NCBI GenBank assembly: GCA_964619535.1
Contig: CAZUEX010000005.1
Span: 124,001 to 188,000 of the forward strand
Length of the DNA: 64,000 nucleotides
Direction of reading: 5' to 3'
From: Leptonema sp964619535
GTDB lineage: Bacteria > Spirochaetota > Leptospiria > Leptospirales > Leptonemataceae
The position numbers were made by a program, and so were the translations under genes. The notes under the pieces are model-generated. The model made no database searches, was not told where the DNA came from, and saw only the letters and a list, made by a program, of their open reading frames with translations. Shown one piece after another: positions 17,949-27,375 of the stretch (position 1 is its first letter; the number at the start of each line of letters is the position of its first letter).

Positions 17949-18922
17949 ATAATAAAATTATAGGGACATTTGGGTATGCGACAGTAACGGTATTATGTCG
18001 CGTGTGAGGTGTTGCGCGCCGGAGCGTCGGTAAGTGGTAGGGTAGGCCGCTATGCGACATAATAAAATTATGGGAACATTTTAGGTACGCGACAGTAATG
18101 GTATTATGTCGCGCTGCTTTGTGTCGTTGTTTGTGACGTTGAGTCGTTTGGAAGGAGTGCTATGCGACATAATAAAATTATGGGGGTATTCCGGGATGCG
18201 ACAGTAACGGGATTATGTCGCGTAACTTTGTGTCGTCGTTTGTGACGTTGAGTCGTTTGGAAGGAGTACTATGCGACATAATAAAATTATGGGAACATTT
18301 TAGGTACGCGACAGTAATGGTATTATGTCGTGCTTCTTTGTGCTGTCATTCGCAATGTTCAGCAGTTTAGAGGGAGTGCTAGGCGACGTAATAAGATTAT
18401 AGGGACATTCAGGAATACGACAGTAATAGTATTATGTCGTGTAAATTTACATCCCACTTTTGCATATAGCGCGCTTTAACGTCTCGCTTATGGTGTGCCG
18501 GGTCCCGGAACCTCGGACATAGGTAATGCTTCAGGGTGGGCTGCTACACGACATAATAAGATTATGGGAACATTTTAGATATGCGACAGTAACTGTATTA
18601 TGTCGCGCGTGTGAGGTGTCGCGCTACGTGACATAATATGATTATGGTTGCATTCAGATATGCGACAGTAACGAGATTATGTCGCGGTCGTGAGGTGTCG
18701 CGCCCCAGAGCTTGGGAATAGGTAAGTTGTAGGGTGATAGGCTACGCGACATAATAAAATTATGGGGCCATTCAAGTATGCGACAGTAACGGTATTATGT
18801 CGGGGTCGTGAGGTGGCGGGTCCCGGAACGTCGGGAACAGGTAGCTCGAAGGGTGGGGCGCTACGTGACATAATATGATTATGGTTGCATTCAAGTATGC
18901 GACAGTAACGGGATTATGTCGC
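17944..18922 (+). repeat. Array of nine 58/59-nt palindromic repeat units
   Basis: Units start at 17944, 18054, 18164, 18273, 18383, 18548, 18628, 18746 and 18865. Each is bounded by arms GCGACATAATA and TATTATGTCGC (11-bp inverted repeat, few changes between copies). Inside, a second GCGACA(G)TAA half-site lies at about position 34, and a GGGACATT-like half follows the left arm. The first four starts are 109-110 nt apart, the rest 80-165. Intervening spacers fall into two related families, one beginning near TTTGTGTCGT, the other near GTGAGGTGTCGCG. No start codon, ribosome site or conserved open frame runs through it. Function unknown. Confidence 0.93.
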
Positions 18923-19055
18923 GCAGGTATGCACCCCTTTTGTTGGCACCTGGCACCCCCAAACCCCGCGCGCATCCATGCCGCCCGGCGCATGTCAATA
19001 GAGCATTTAGGCGGCCAGCAGCAAAGGATCACGGATGGCCGCCAATGCCTCTGTC

Positions 19056-19508
19056 CTACTTTTCGGGATTTGGGATTCTTGCATCTACAAAGGCGACAAC
19101 AGGAACTGTTTTTTTGCGTCCTTGTATTGTCTCGTATCGAAAGGTTGTAACGTAGACAGCGCATTTCCCTTCGGGAGGAACGATGATCTGATCATCATAG
19201 TATATCTTCCCTTTCTGCTTTGGTATGGCAACCGTGTAGCCGAAACAACTCCAATCGTCGCTAAATGAAGCGGATCGTTTACAAACCGATGCCAGAGCCA
19301 GATCATCCGTAACCTGAAAGACCTCGAAAGCTTCTACGTCTTCACATCGGGGATTCCGAATGAAAGAGGGCCGCACCGGTTCTGGCTTGGGTGCGGGCGC
19401 CGGCTGAGCATACTGTGGTCTGCTGTAGTGGGTGTGTCCTGTTTCGCAGGCGCTGATGGTGACTGCAATGGCCAAAAACAGGATCGTTAATACGAGTTGG
19501 TGTCTCAT
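19056..19508 (-). CDS. Putative lipoprotein downstream of hsdR
   Basis: A 150-residue secreted protein. The ATG at 19508, preceded by AGAGGAA, gives MRHQLVLTILFLAIAVTISA followed by the lipobox Cys (ISAC). A Pro-rich spacer (PAPAPKPEPVRP) precedes a soluble domain with four Cys residues (CED, CKR, CFG, CAV), which could form disulfides. It follows hsdR by 34 nt on the same strand and may be co-transcribed. No known family or restriction-related function was recognised. Confidence 0.75.
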   Translation of the reverse strand: MRHQLVLTILFLAIAVTISACETGHTHYSRPQYAQPAPAPKPEPVRPSFIRNPRCEDVEAFEVFQVTDDLALASVCKRSASFSDDWSCFGYTVAIPKQKGKIYYDDQIIVPPEGKCAVYVTTFRYETIQGRKKTVPVVAFVDARIPNPEK

Positions 19509-19542
19509 AAAGGTTCCTCTTTCTGGTATTACAATTCTATTA

Positions 19543-22500
19543 CTAACCAATCTTCCTCTTCTGATCGTTGTTCGCCAGGTCCTCTGCCAATGCTTCTGCC
19601 TGCTTCAGAACCGTATCCGTTGCTGCAAGCTGCAGATCGGGCGGATAACCATACTTGCGCAGTGTTCGCTTGATGATAACGCGAAGTTTTGCTTTGACAT
19701 TCTCGCGGATAGTCCAGTCGATCGAGGTATTCTGTTTTACTGCCCGGAAAAGCTCGGCGGCCAGCTGGCGAAGCTTCTCCTTTTCCATGAGTTCTCTTGC
19801 GCTTTCATTATCCGCTACGGCGCAGTAGAAGGCGTATTCATGAGGCTCCAGCCCGAGCTCTTCAGGCTCTTTATCCTTTTGCTGGATCTCCTTACAGCAT
19901 TCTATAAGCTCTTCGAGAAATTCAACGTTGGTGATGGCTTTGTTATGGTAACGTCTGATAGAGGCCTCGAGCATCTCCATCAGGGTTCGGCCCTGGATCA
20001 GGTTTCTTTTGGAACGTGCCCGGATCTCGTCTTTCAGAAGCTTCTTCAGTACCTCTGCAGCAACATTCTTATGCTGCATATTCTTTACTTCCAGTAGAAA
20101 CTCCTCAGACAAAATGGAAATATCCGGCTTCTTGATACCGGCAGCATCGAATACGTCGATGACCTGTTCGCTGGTCAGGGCACTGTCGATGACCTGCTTG
20201 ATTACAGAATCGATGTCTCTGTCTGCGGAGCCGCCCTTTGCTTCGAACTTCACCAGCCTGGCCTTCACTGCCTGGAAAAATGAGATCTCATCTCGTGCAT
20301 CCATGGCCTGCTCATGGGGCAGGGCAATGGAAAAGGCCTTGGAAAGAGCGGTCACCTCTCGAATATAGCGGCTTGCACCGTCTTCCAGTCCGAGAATGTG
20401 ATCTTCGGCAGTAAGGATGATGCGCAGCTTTTCGTTCGTGTCGGCCCCGAAGTAGTTTTCATATGCGAAGCCGTGAAACATCTGGCTGACGACTTCAAGC
20501 TTTTCAAGCATGACGTCGACGGCCTCCTGCTGCATGGCAGCTGGATCGCCACGGCCTCCGCTTTCAGAGTAGAATTTCAGGGCCTCCTTTAGATCAGAGG
20601 CAATGCCAAGATAGTCGACAATGAGGCCGCCTTCTTTATCGCGATACACCCGGTTCACCCGTGCAATGGCCTGCATCAGGTTGTGGCCCTTCATCGGCTT
20701 ATCGATATACATCGTATTGAGAATCGGTGCATCGAAGCCGGTCAGCCACATGTCGCGAACGATGACGATCTTCAGCGCATCGTCCGGATCCTGAAGCCTT
20801 CGGGCAAGGGCACGACGCTGTTCCTTGGTGGTGCGGTACCTGTTCAGCTCCGGGCCATCAGAGGAAGACGTCGTCATCACAACCTTGATACAGCCTTTGT
20901 CCAGGTCGTCGTGATGCCATTCAGGCCGCAGGGCGATGATCTCCTGATAGAGCTGGGCAGCGATACGCCGGGACATGGCCACCACCATGGCCTTACCATT
21001 GGAACCGATCTGCCTGTTTTCGAAGTGGGTAACGATGTCCGAGGCAACGCGGGCAATCCTTTCTCTTGCGCCGATCAGCGCTTCAAGCCGGGTCCATTTG
21101 CTTTTTGCCTGTTGCGAAGCATCGTTATCGTCTTCGCCCAGCTCGTCATCCAGCTCCTTGATGATCTTCTTGCCTTCTTCGCTGAGGTTGATTTTTGCAA
21201 GCCTGCTTTCATAGAAGATGCGAACCGTTGCACCGTCCTCTACGGCCTGGGCAATGTCGTAGATGTCGATATAGTTACCGAAAACGGCAGGCGTGTTCAC
21301 GTCATCCTTCTCAATGGGCGTTCCTGTGAATCCAAGATAGGTTGCATTCGGAAGGGCATCGCGCATATACTTGGCAAAGCCGTAGACCGTCTTTTTGCCG
21401 ATGACGTTGCGCTCTGCATCCTTTGCATCGACGACCTTTGCCTTGAAGCCATACTGCGTGCGGTGTGCTTCATCGGCGATGACGACAATGTTCTCTCTAT
21501 CAGAAAGCTTTTCGAAGACGTTGCCTTCTTCGGGCAGGAACTTCTGGATGGTCGTAAAGATCACCCCTCCGGAGGCCACCTTGAGAAGCTCCTTTAGATG
21601 GCGCCTGTCCCTGGCCTGCACGGGCTCCTGACGCAGCAGCTGGCGGGATGCTGCAAACGTATCGAAGAGCTGATCATCGAGATCGTTTCGGTCCGTGATA
21701 ACGACGATGGTCGGATTGTTCAGGGAAAGGACAATCTTCCCCGCATAAAAGACCATAGAAAGGGATTTGCCCGATCCCTGGGTATGCCATACAACGCCGG
21801 CCTTACGATCGCCTCGCTTCTGCTTCTGCACGCCCGGCAGCCCGTAGTGCTCGGGCTTTTCAGCAACGTCTGCCGGCCACAGGGCTTCGTTATCGATTCC
21901 TGCTGCGCGAAGCGTCGACAGGACGGCCCGGTTTACGGCATAGTACTGATGATAGGCAGCCAGCTTCTTGACGATCTCTGTCTGTGTAAGGCCGCTTTTT
22001 TCGTCCGTACGGCTCGTCTTTTCAAAGACGATGAAATGGCGCAGCAGATCAAGAAGCGTGTGTTTGTTAAGCATCCCCGCTATGAGGGTGTCAATCTGTG
22101 GCGTCAGGTGCGATGCCTTTCGCAGGCCGTCAGAAGACTTCCAGGCCATGAATCGCGAGAAGCCGGCCGAAATCGTGCCTGCCTTTGCCTCATGACCGTC
22201 CGACAGAACCACAAAGCCGTTATACGTAAAAAGCGATGGGATGGCCTCTTTGTAGGTCTGTATCTGCCGAAAGGCCGCTTTGATGTCAGCTGTTTCAGAG
22301 GCCGGATTCTTCAACTCGATTACAACAAGCGGCAGACCATTCACAAAGAGGACGAGATCGGGCCGCTTGCTGACGTTGTTCTCAACCACCGTGAACTGGT
22401 CGATGACCTTGAAGTCATTGTTTTCGGGATTCTCAAAGTCAACAAGCCGCACATAGTCGCCTCGCTCTACACCATTCCGCTTTACCGTCACCGGGATGCC

Positions 22501-22830
22501 CTCTGTAAGTAAACGGTGAAAGGTTTCGTTGTTAACGATCAGGTCCGGTGAGCCAATCCGTTCGATTTCTTTCACGGCTGCCTCTCTGCCATCTTCAGGA
22601 ATCGTCGGGTTTAGCCGCGCAACGCAGTCCCTGAGAATCTCTGATAGCAGCACCTCGCCGTAATCCGCTCTGGTCCAGCCAGGCGAGTCTTCGGCATCGG
22701 GGGCAATGGCCGGTCCGGATATGTGTTCGTAACCATGCTCCTTGAGCATGTCGATGACCATATCTTCAACGGCAGATTCGCTCAGGGTGTTGTTCTGGGT
22801 TTTATCGGAATAAGTAATATTGTCAGCCAT
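19543..22830 (-). CDS. hsdR: Type I restriction enzyme R subunit
   Basis: The motor and nuclease subunit of a type I restriction-modification enzyme, 1095 residues as expected. The N-terminal PD-(D/E)xK nuclease has D158 (RPDLV) and E172-x-K174 (IELK). The SF2 motor follows: Walker A QGSGKS at 351-356, DEAH at 453-456, and the motif region FTGTPI near 500-515. The C-terminal ~300 residues are the helical region that contacts the M2S1 core. It is the last hsd gene, 183 nt after the ATPase/EAK pair that separates it from hsdS. No internal stop or frameshift is seen. Confidence 0.97.
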   Translation of the reverse strand: MADNITYSDKTQNNTLSESAVEDMVIDMLKEHGYEHISGPAIAPDAEDSPGWTRADYGEVLLSEILRDCVARLNPTIPEDGREAAVKEIERIGSPDLIVNNETFHRLLTEGIPVTVKRNGVERGDYVRLVDFENPENNDFKVIDQFTVVENNVSKRPDLVLFVNGLPLVVIELKNPASETADIKAAFRQIQTYKEAIPSLFTYNGFVVLSDGHEAKAGTISAGFSRFMAWKSSDGLRKASHLTPQIDTLIAGMLNKHTLLDLLRHFIVFEKTSRTDEKSGLTQTEIVKKLAAYHQYYAVNRAVLSTLRAAGIDNEALWPADVAEKPEHYGLPGVQKQKRGDRKAGVVWHTQGSGKSLSMVFYAGKIVLSLNNPTIVVITDRNDLDDQLFDTFAASRQLLRQEPVQARDRRHLKELLKVASGGVIFTTIQKFLPEEGNVFEKLSDRENIVVIADEAHRTQYGFKAKVVDAKDAERNVIGKKTVYGFAKYMRDALPNATYLGFTGTPIEKDDVNTPAVFGNYIDIYDIAQAVEDGATVRIFYESRLAKINLSEEGKKIIKELDDELGEDDNDASQQAKSKWTRLEALIGARERIARVASDIVTHFENRQIGSNGKAMVVAMSRRIAAQLYQEIIALRPEWHHDDLDKGCIKVVMTTSSSDGPELNRYRTTKEQRRALARRLQDPDDALKIVIVRDMWLTGFDAPILNTMYIDKPMKGHNLMQAIARVNRVYRDKEGGLIVDYLGIASDLKEALKFYSESGGRGDPAAMQQEAVDVMLEKLEVVSQMFHGFAYENYFGADTNEKLRIILTAEDHILGLEDGASRYIREVTALSKAFSIALPHEQAMDARDEISFFQAVKARLVKFEAKGGSADRDIDSVIKQVIDSALTSEQVIDVFDAAGIKKPDISILSEEFLLEVKNMQHKNVAAEVLKKLLKDEIRARSKRNLIQGRTLMEMLEASIRRYHNKAITNVEFLEELIECCKEIQQKDKEPEELGLEPHEYAFYCAVADNESARELMEKEKLRQLAAELFRAVKQNTSIDWTIRENVKAKLRVIIKRTLRKYGYPPDLQLAATDTVLKQAEALAEDLANNDQKRKIG

Positions 22831-23013
22831 TGCCGCTACCGTATGCCTGTTCAGGATGAGTCCTTCTCTGGCAATATTTTATCCGGTCATTCTCAGATGC
22901 AATCCTTTTGAGCATTTATGGAAAAAGCGGTGTTGCTGAACGATAAGTTAAACTCCGGCGAATTATCCTGAGAATTTTGAGCCTCCCGTGATCTGCCAGC
23001 TGGCACGGCACGT

Positions 23014-23505
23014 TTACTGGATTATGCCGCGTTCTCGAGCCATATCTTCATTGATGGCTACAATGGAATCGATCAGAAGTGTTTTTTGTACATGACTGAG
23101 CTTGCTCTGTATTGCTTCCGTTGCTGGCTGCAGCCATTCTCGGTTGAAGTTCTTGATAATGTAAAAGCATCTTATCCTGGGTGGGGCTTTAAAGTTGCTT
23201 ACCATCAGGTTGGCAGGGATGAACGGATTCTTGTAGGGGCGCCCGATCTGGAGTCCGAGGTAAAGCAGGATACTATTTAAGAACTTTTCGTAGGCGGCCG
23301 TCGCCGCTTTCTTTACATCGCCCGGTTTGTCCGGATGCGGGAATGACCTTTTGGCTTCAATAAAAACGACGGCGTTCTTTATGCGAACCACAGCCTCGCA
23401 GATCTTTACGCCGGTGCCGACTTCTCTATAGAGCTGGGTCCGCTCAATGCGGAAGCAATCTTCATCGCGAAAAGAAAATACCATATCAGAGTCTTCGAAT
23501 CTCAT
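23014..23505 (-). CDS. Small protein with possible PD-(D/E)xK nuclease core, paired with an AAA ATPase
   Basis: A 163-residue protein of unknown family. It has E37 (KICEAVV) then strand VVFIEAK with E50-x-K52, spaced as in a PD-(D/E)xK nuclease core, preceded by an acidic N-terminus (FEDSDMVFSFRDED). The middle has a Tyr-rich helix and a hydrophobic strand YIIKNF. It starts 4 nt inside the end of the ATPase gene (ATGA overlap), so the two are translationally coupled and lie between hsdS and hsdR. A nuclease role is an inference; the core pattern is short and could be coincidental. It is not recognisable as HNH, TOPRIM or RloB. Confidence 0.7.
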   Translation of the reverse strand: MRFEDSDMVFSFRDEDCFRIERTQLYREVGTGVKICEAVVRIKNAVVFIEAKRSFPHPDKPGDVKKAATAAYEKFLNSILLYLGLQIGRPYKNPFIPANLMVSNFKAPPRIRCFYIIKNFNREWLQPATEAIQSKLSHVQKTLLIDSIVAINEDMARERGIIQ

Positions 23506-24512
23506 GAAAAGGCTAGCTCCACTTCTTCTTCATAGAGGCGAATCGATTCTTCAACGATCGGATTGGCTGGCAATCCCGTCTTGAGGTTTTCATATTGGAG
23601 GCCCTGGTCTTTGGTGAACGACAGGAGAGGAATGTTGTACTGATTCGCTTTTGCTACGAGCATTAGCTTTTTCAGGACGAAGTACGAGTGTGTGGCGATG
23701 AAAAACTGAATACCTGTTGTGGATAGAGCGTAGATGATATCCATGAACTTTGTCAGAGCTTCAGGATGTAGAGCTGATTCTGGCTCATCAATAAAAACAA
23801 TGGAAGAGGGAGTCAGATAGCGATTGCCGAGTAACGTATCCAGGATGGACAGCTTTTTGATCCCTTCTGCCACGGCCTGAATGGGGTATTTGCGGTTTCC
23901 CTGTTTGTAAATCCATTCGTTATCTTCATAGATTACTTTACCATCTATGATATCTGCCAGATCCCTGCGTGCCCTGGCAAATTCTGTATAGTTTTTGCCC
24001 TGCTGGGTCGGTATTTCAAGGGCCTTGACCAGATCAAGGTAGGTATCATCAAAGCCAAAAACCTGGTCTACCTCACGACTTTTTTTTATCAGCCCGAGCA
24101 GTGATAAGACCTCTTTGGCGGGCAGAAAGATGGAATTCGTATCTGTTTGCGGAAACGTGGATTGTACATTGTTGACCTGTTTCTCGGTAGAGGTCCCGAA
24201 TTGAACGTTTAGTTTATGGCCTTCAGTATCTACAAAACTGATTTCCGTTCTGTTTGCTCCTTTTGTGACAAGGTCGCCTAACTTAGGAATCTGGAATGTC
24301 CAGTAGAGCTTCTCAGAAATGTTGGCGTCCAGTCCGGACTGGGCGTTCCCGCGTCCTGTAATCTCGATGCATTTGATCAGCGTATAGAGCAGTTTTAGAA
24401 GATAGGTTTTTCCGCATGAATTGTTGCCAATGACAACATTAATGCCTGAAAGGTCTGTCCACAGCACCTGCGTTAGCGGTCCAAAGCTCTTGATGTCGAC
24501 TGTCTTTATCAT
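23502..24512 (-). CDS. AAA/ABC-type ATPase inserted in the hsd operon
   Basis: A 336-residue SMC/ABC-like ATPase. Walker A GNNSCGKT is at 29-36, the conserved FLPAKEVLSL block at 129-138, an AEGIKKL signature-like motif at 215-221, Walker B IVFIDEPES at 238-246, and the H-loop THS at 274-276. This arrangement is seen in defence and toxin-related ATPases (OLD, RloA, PARIS AriA, Septu PtuA) but no nuclease domain is fused. It overlaps the small EAK gene by 4 nt and follows hsdS after 96 nt. Restriction-linked ORFs at this position are known in other bacteria; a phage-defence role is therefore reasonable but unproven. Confidence 0.88.
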   Translation of the reverse strand: MIKTVDIKSFGPLTQVLWTDLSGINVVIGNNSCGKTYLLKLLYTLIKCIEITGRGNAQSGLDANISEKLYWTFQIPKLGDLVTKGANRTEISFVDTEGHKLNVQFGTSTEKQVNNVQSTFPQTDTNSIFLPAKEVLSLLGLIKKSREVDQVFGFDDTYLDLVKALEIPTQQGKNYTEFARARRDLADIIDGKVIYEDNEWIYKQGNRKYPIQAVAEGIKKLSILDTLLGNRYLTPSSIVFIDEPESALHPEALTKFMDIIYALSTTGIQFFIATHSYFVLKKLMLVAKANQYNIPLLSFTKDQGLQYENLKTGLPANPIVEESIRLYEEEVELAFS

Positions 24513-24608
24513 TCTGTTTCCTGCTTACCTACAGGAGAAGATTCTTCAGACCCTGTAAAGAAGATTTCACTCTAACAGTCAACCATCGTGCCGATATCCA
24601 CGCCTCTC

Positions 24609-25703
24609 TCATACCTTCACCCTTACTTCCCCCGACATAAGCTTCGGAAGCAGGGTATCCCTTAGCCTTTCGAGGGTCTGGATCTGGCGGGCGTTGTTGT
24701 CCACTTTTGTGAAGATAGTCGCGAATATATTCAGTTGTTCGGTTACATCGTATGCGGGTAGTCGTACGATTCTGTCGGCAATCATGCCCTTTGTCAGAAA
24801 GTTGACAACAGAGCCTCGGTGGCCCCGCGTTATTTCCGACAGATGGTGTTTGATGTAAAGATATAAGAAGTCAAACCAAAGTTTATCGTGAGGGATAAGG
24901 ACGTACGTTCTTTGATAGGCTTCAAATTTGCCAATGTAGCGTTTAACATTGAAATCACCATTGCCAGCGAGAAGAATGGCGTAGCCTTCGAAACTCCAAT
25001 TGGGTGCCTTGAGAGTTTTTTGGGAACAGGTGAAAAACGGATATTCCCCGTCTTCTGTTGCAATGTTTGCATCTTTTTTTCCTGTAATGATAGGGCAGAA
25101 ATCCTCCAGCTTCCTTTCCTCCCAGCTATCATCTGCCTCTTCCACAAACCACTGCCGGAAGAGCGTCTCTGCCATCGCCTCCAGCGTCTTGTTCTGCCGG
25201 CGCAGCAGGTCGATCTTGTCATCGAGACTGGAAAGCACAGATGCAATGGCCTTCTGCTCGGGACGGGGCGGGAGGAGGATGGGGAGTACTGAAGCTTCTG
25301 CAAATGTTATTGCCGGCATGGTGGTCGAATTTTGATTCGCCAGGAAATATCCTTGAGTAAGTTTTGGTGAGAGCGCGTAAAACAGGAATTTCCGATATGC
25401 AACTGCTGGCTCTTGTATGCGGATCTTGAATAGGTTGTTCGCTATTGCACCTTCAAATCTGTCGGTGACAATCCCAGGAGAGCCATAGCGAATCATCACG
25501 AGATCGCCCTTTTTTACAATAAAACGTGAGCCCGGGTCGGTAATATATCTCGGTGGTTCAGCCCCGTTACTCGTGATGTCCTTTATGCGAATGAATCTTA
25601 CAAGACCGGGTTTGTAAGAATATTGTTGGTCTTCGATAGGCACTTGTATACCTTGACTAAAGGTTGCAAGGTCCCCCAATCTGTATTCCTTCCATCCTTT
25701 CAT
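24609..25703 (-). CDS. hsdS: Type I restriction-modification specificity subunit
   Basis: The DNA-recognition subunit, 364 residues with two target recognition domains. TRD1 covers about residues 1-150 (starts WKEYRLGDLATFSQG, ends AEASVLPILLPPRPEQKAIA), followed by a conserved helix (VLSSLDDKIDLLRRQNKTLE) and TRD2 about 190-330, ending in QIQTLERLRDTLLPKLMSGE. The ATG at 25703 shares its A with the hsdM TGA (TGATG), so start choice is clear; a TTG one codon earlier was not used. The two TRDs define a bipartite target that cannot be read from sequence. Nothing suggests truncation or inversion. Confidence 0.95.
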   Translation of the reverse strand: MKGWKEYRLGDLATFSQGIQVPIEDQQYSYKPGLVRFIRIKDITSNGAEPPRYITDPGSRFIVKKGDLVMIRYGSPGIVTDRFEGAIANNLFKIRIQEPAVAYRKFLFYALSPKLTQGYFLANQNSTTMPAITFAEASVLPILLPPRPEQKAIASVLSSLDDKIDLLRRQNKTLEAMAETLFRQWFVEEADDSWEERKLEDFCPIITGKKDANIATEDGEYPFFTCSQKTLKAPNWSFEGYAILLAGNGDFNVKRYIGKFEAYQRTYVLIPHDKLWFDFLYLYIKHHLSEITRGHRGSVVNFLTKGMIADRIVRLPAYDVTEQLNIFATIFTKVDNNARQIQTLERLRDTLLPKLMSGEVRVKV

Positions 25704-27253
25704 CAAAATTTCACCTTTTTCAGGTTGTCCAGGATGGCCTTGTTCAGCCTTTTTTCCTCTTTCAGCTGTTCTTCGAATTCTTTCTGAAGACTGCGGAAGC
25801 GTTCCTCAAAGTCGAAATCGTCCTCCTCTTCGGGCAGCCCAACGTAGCGGCCGGGGGTGAGGACGTAATCGAGCTCCCGTACCCTTTCGATCGATGCAGA
25901 GCTGCAGAAGCCTGGAACATCCTCATAACCCCTGTTCTTCTTCCAGTTATGATAGGTTTGCGCAATCTTCTGGATGTCTTCCTGCGAAAACTCAAGGGTT
26001 CTTCGGTTAATCAGGTGGCCGAGGTTTCGTGCATCGATAAAAAGGATCTCGTCGCGGCGTTTGCCGGTCTGACCTGCCTTGTTTCGCGACAGAAACCACA
26101 GACATGCAGGGATCTGTGTATTCAGAAAAAGCTTCCCTGGCAGGTTGACGATGCAGTCCACAAGCCTGGCCTCGATCAGGGCCTTTCTGATCTCGCCTTC
26201 GCCAGAGGTTTTCGAGGTCAGCGAACCCTTGGCAAGAACAAAGCCAGCCGTGCCTTTCGGGCTGAGATGATAGAGGAAGTGTTGTATCCAGGCATAGTTG
26301 GCATTGCCAGCAGGCGGTGTGCCGTACTTCCAGCGTGCATCGTTGCGCAGTAGATCGCCAGACCAGTCGCTGTCGTTAAAGGGAGGATTGGCGATGACAA
26401 AGTCGGCCTTCAGGTCCTTGTGGGCGTCCTTTAAGAAAGAGCCCTCGGAATTCCATTTCACCTGCGAACTGTCGATACCGCGGATGGCCAGGTTCATCTT
26501 TGCCAGCCGCCAGGTGGTCTGGTTGCTTTCCTGTCCGTAGATGGCGATGTCGTTGACGTTGCCGCGGTGGCTTTCTACAAACCGCTCGGACTGAACAAAC
26601 ATTCCGCCCGAGCCGCAGCATGGGTCAAAGACCCGGCCTTGAAATGGCTGAAGCATCTCAACAAGAAGCTCCACAACGCTTCGCGGAGTGTAGAACTGCC
26701 CGCCTTTCTTGCCCTCCGCAAGGGCGAATTCGCCAAGAAAATACTCAAAAACATGGCCCAGGATGTCCGCACTTCTGGCCTTTGCATCGCCAAGGGCAAT
26801 GTTGCCGATCAGGTCAATCAGGCCGCCCAGGTTTGCCGGATCAAGGTTGCCCCTGGCATAGACCTTTGGCAGAACATCCTTGAGGGAAGGGTTGTTCTTC
26901 TCGATCTCTTCCATTGCATCATCGACGATCACGCCGATGTCTGGCTGTTTTGCTTGCGAAACAATATAGCTCCAGCGTGCAGCCTCGGGCACAAAGAAGA
27001 TGTTCTCGGCCCTGTATTCGTCCCGGTCTTCCGGGTTGGCGCCGGTGCCGGCTTCGGCTTCCTTCTTGAGCTTCGCATACAGCTCTTCAAAGGAATCAGA
27101 GATGTATTTCAGGAATATCAGCCCGAGTACGATATGCTTGTATTCTGCTGCATCGATGTTCTTTCGAAGCTTGTCTGCAGCCTTCCAGAGCTGCTTTTCG
27201 ATGGGTTCTTTCTGGGGTTCCGTCGCTTTCTTCGTTTTCCTGGTTTTCGCCAT
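25703..27253 (-). CDS. hsdM: Type I restriction-modification DNA methyltransferase subunit
   Basis: The N6-adenine methyltransferase subunit, 516 residues. It has the SAM-binding motif DPCCGSGGMF at 210-219 and the catalytic NPPF at 289-292. The N-terminal HsdM_N helical domain includes EYKHIVLGLIFLKYISD, and the C-terminal part has a coiled region (FEERFRSLQKEFEEQLKEEK). It opens the hsd operon, and the upstream FlgM-like gene is cut off by a strong terminator, so hsdM has its own promoter. Stop and hsdS start overlap as TGATG. Confidence 0.97.
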   Translation of the reverse strand: MAKTRKTKKATEPQKEPIEKQLWKAADKLRKNIDAAEYKHIVLGLIFLKYISDSFEELYAKLKKEAEAGTGANPEDRDEYRAENIFFVPEAARWSYIVSQAKQPDIGVIVDDAMEEIEKNNPSLKDVLPKVYARGNLDPANLGGLIDLIGNIALGDAKARSADILGHVFEYFLGEFALAEGKKGGQFYTPRSVVELLVEMLQPFQGRVFDPCCGSGGMFVQSERFVESHRGNVNDIAIYGQESNQTTWRLAKMNLAIRGIDSSQVKWNSEGSFLKDAHKDLKADFVIANPPFNDSDWSGDLLRNDARWKYGTPPAGNANYAWIQHFLYHLSPKGTAGFVLAKGSLTSKTSGEGEIRKALIEARLVDCIVNLPGKLFLNTQIPACLWFLSRNKAGQTGKRRDEILFIDARNLGHLINRRTLEFSQEDIQKIAQTYHNWKKNRGYEDVPGFCSSASIERVRELDYVLTPGRYVGLPEEEDDFDFEERFRSLQKEFEEQLKEEKRLNKAILDNLKKVKF

Positions 27254-27375
27254 TGCTTCTGCCTGCTTCCCCTATAGCATCTCGCCTGGACACGATCTGC
27301 TATGCGAAGTCAAGATTAAGAATCATTTCTCAGTTTTCAACTCAATTGCAGGGCTAACCGCATGCCTCTGTAAAC

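Larger units (their letters stand above)
17803..19055. other. Large non-coding region between mrp and the hsd operon
   Basis: About 1.25 kb without a supported gene. It holds the mrp terminator hairpin, the tandem 16-mers and the nine-unit palindromic array (annotated separately). From 18923 to 19055 there is only the 3' flank of a lipoprotein gene, with a 7-bp inverted repeat GGCGGCC/GGCCGCC at 19010-19043 lacking a T-run. I found no RNA gene or transposase here. Confidence 0.85.

Noticed and set aside
17944..18922. CRISPR array
   Set aside because: Intervening segments are 21-107 nt and belong to two related families rather than unique spacers; the repeats are 58/59 nt with two internal half-sites and no cas genes are nearby.
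18677..19164. Minus-strand open frames across the repeat array encoding a repeated peptide (VTVAYLN, ILLC)
   Set aside because: The frames are by-products of the repeat period; they have no ribosome-binding site and do not continue across all copies.
20683..21597. Plus-strand open frame inside hsdR
   Set aside because: Shadow frame of the type I restriction subunit motor domain.
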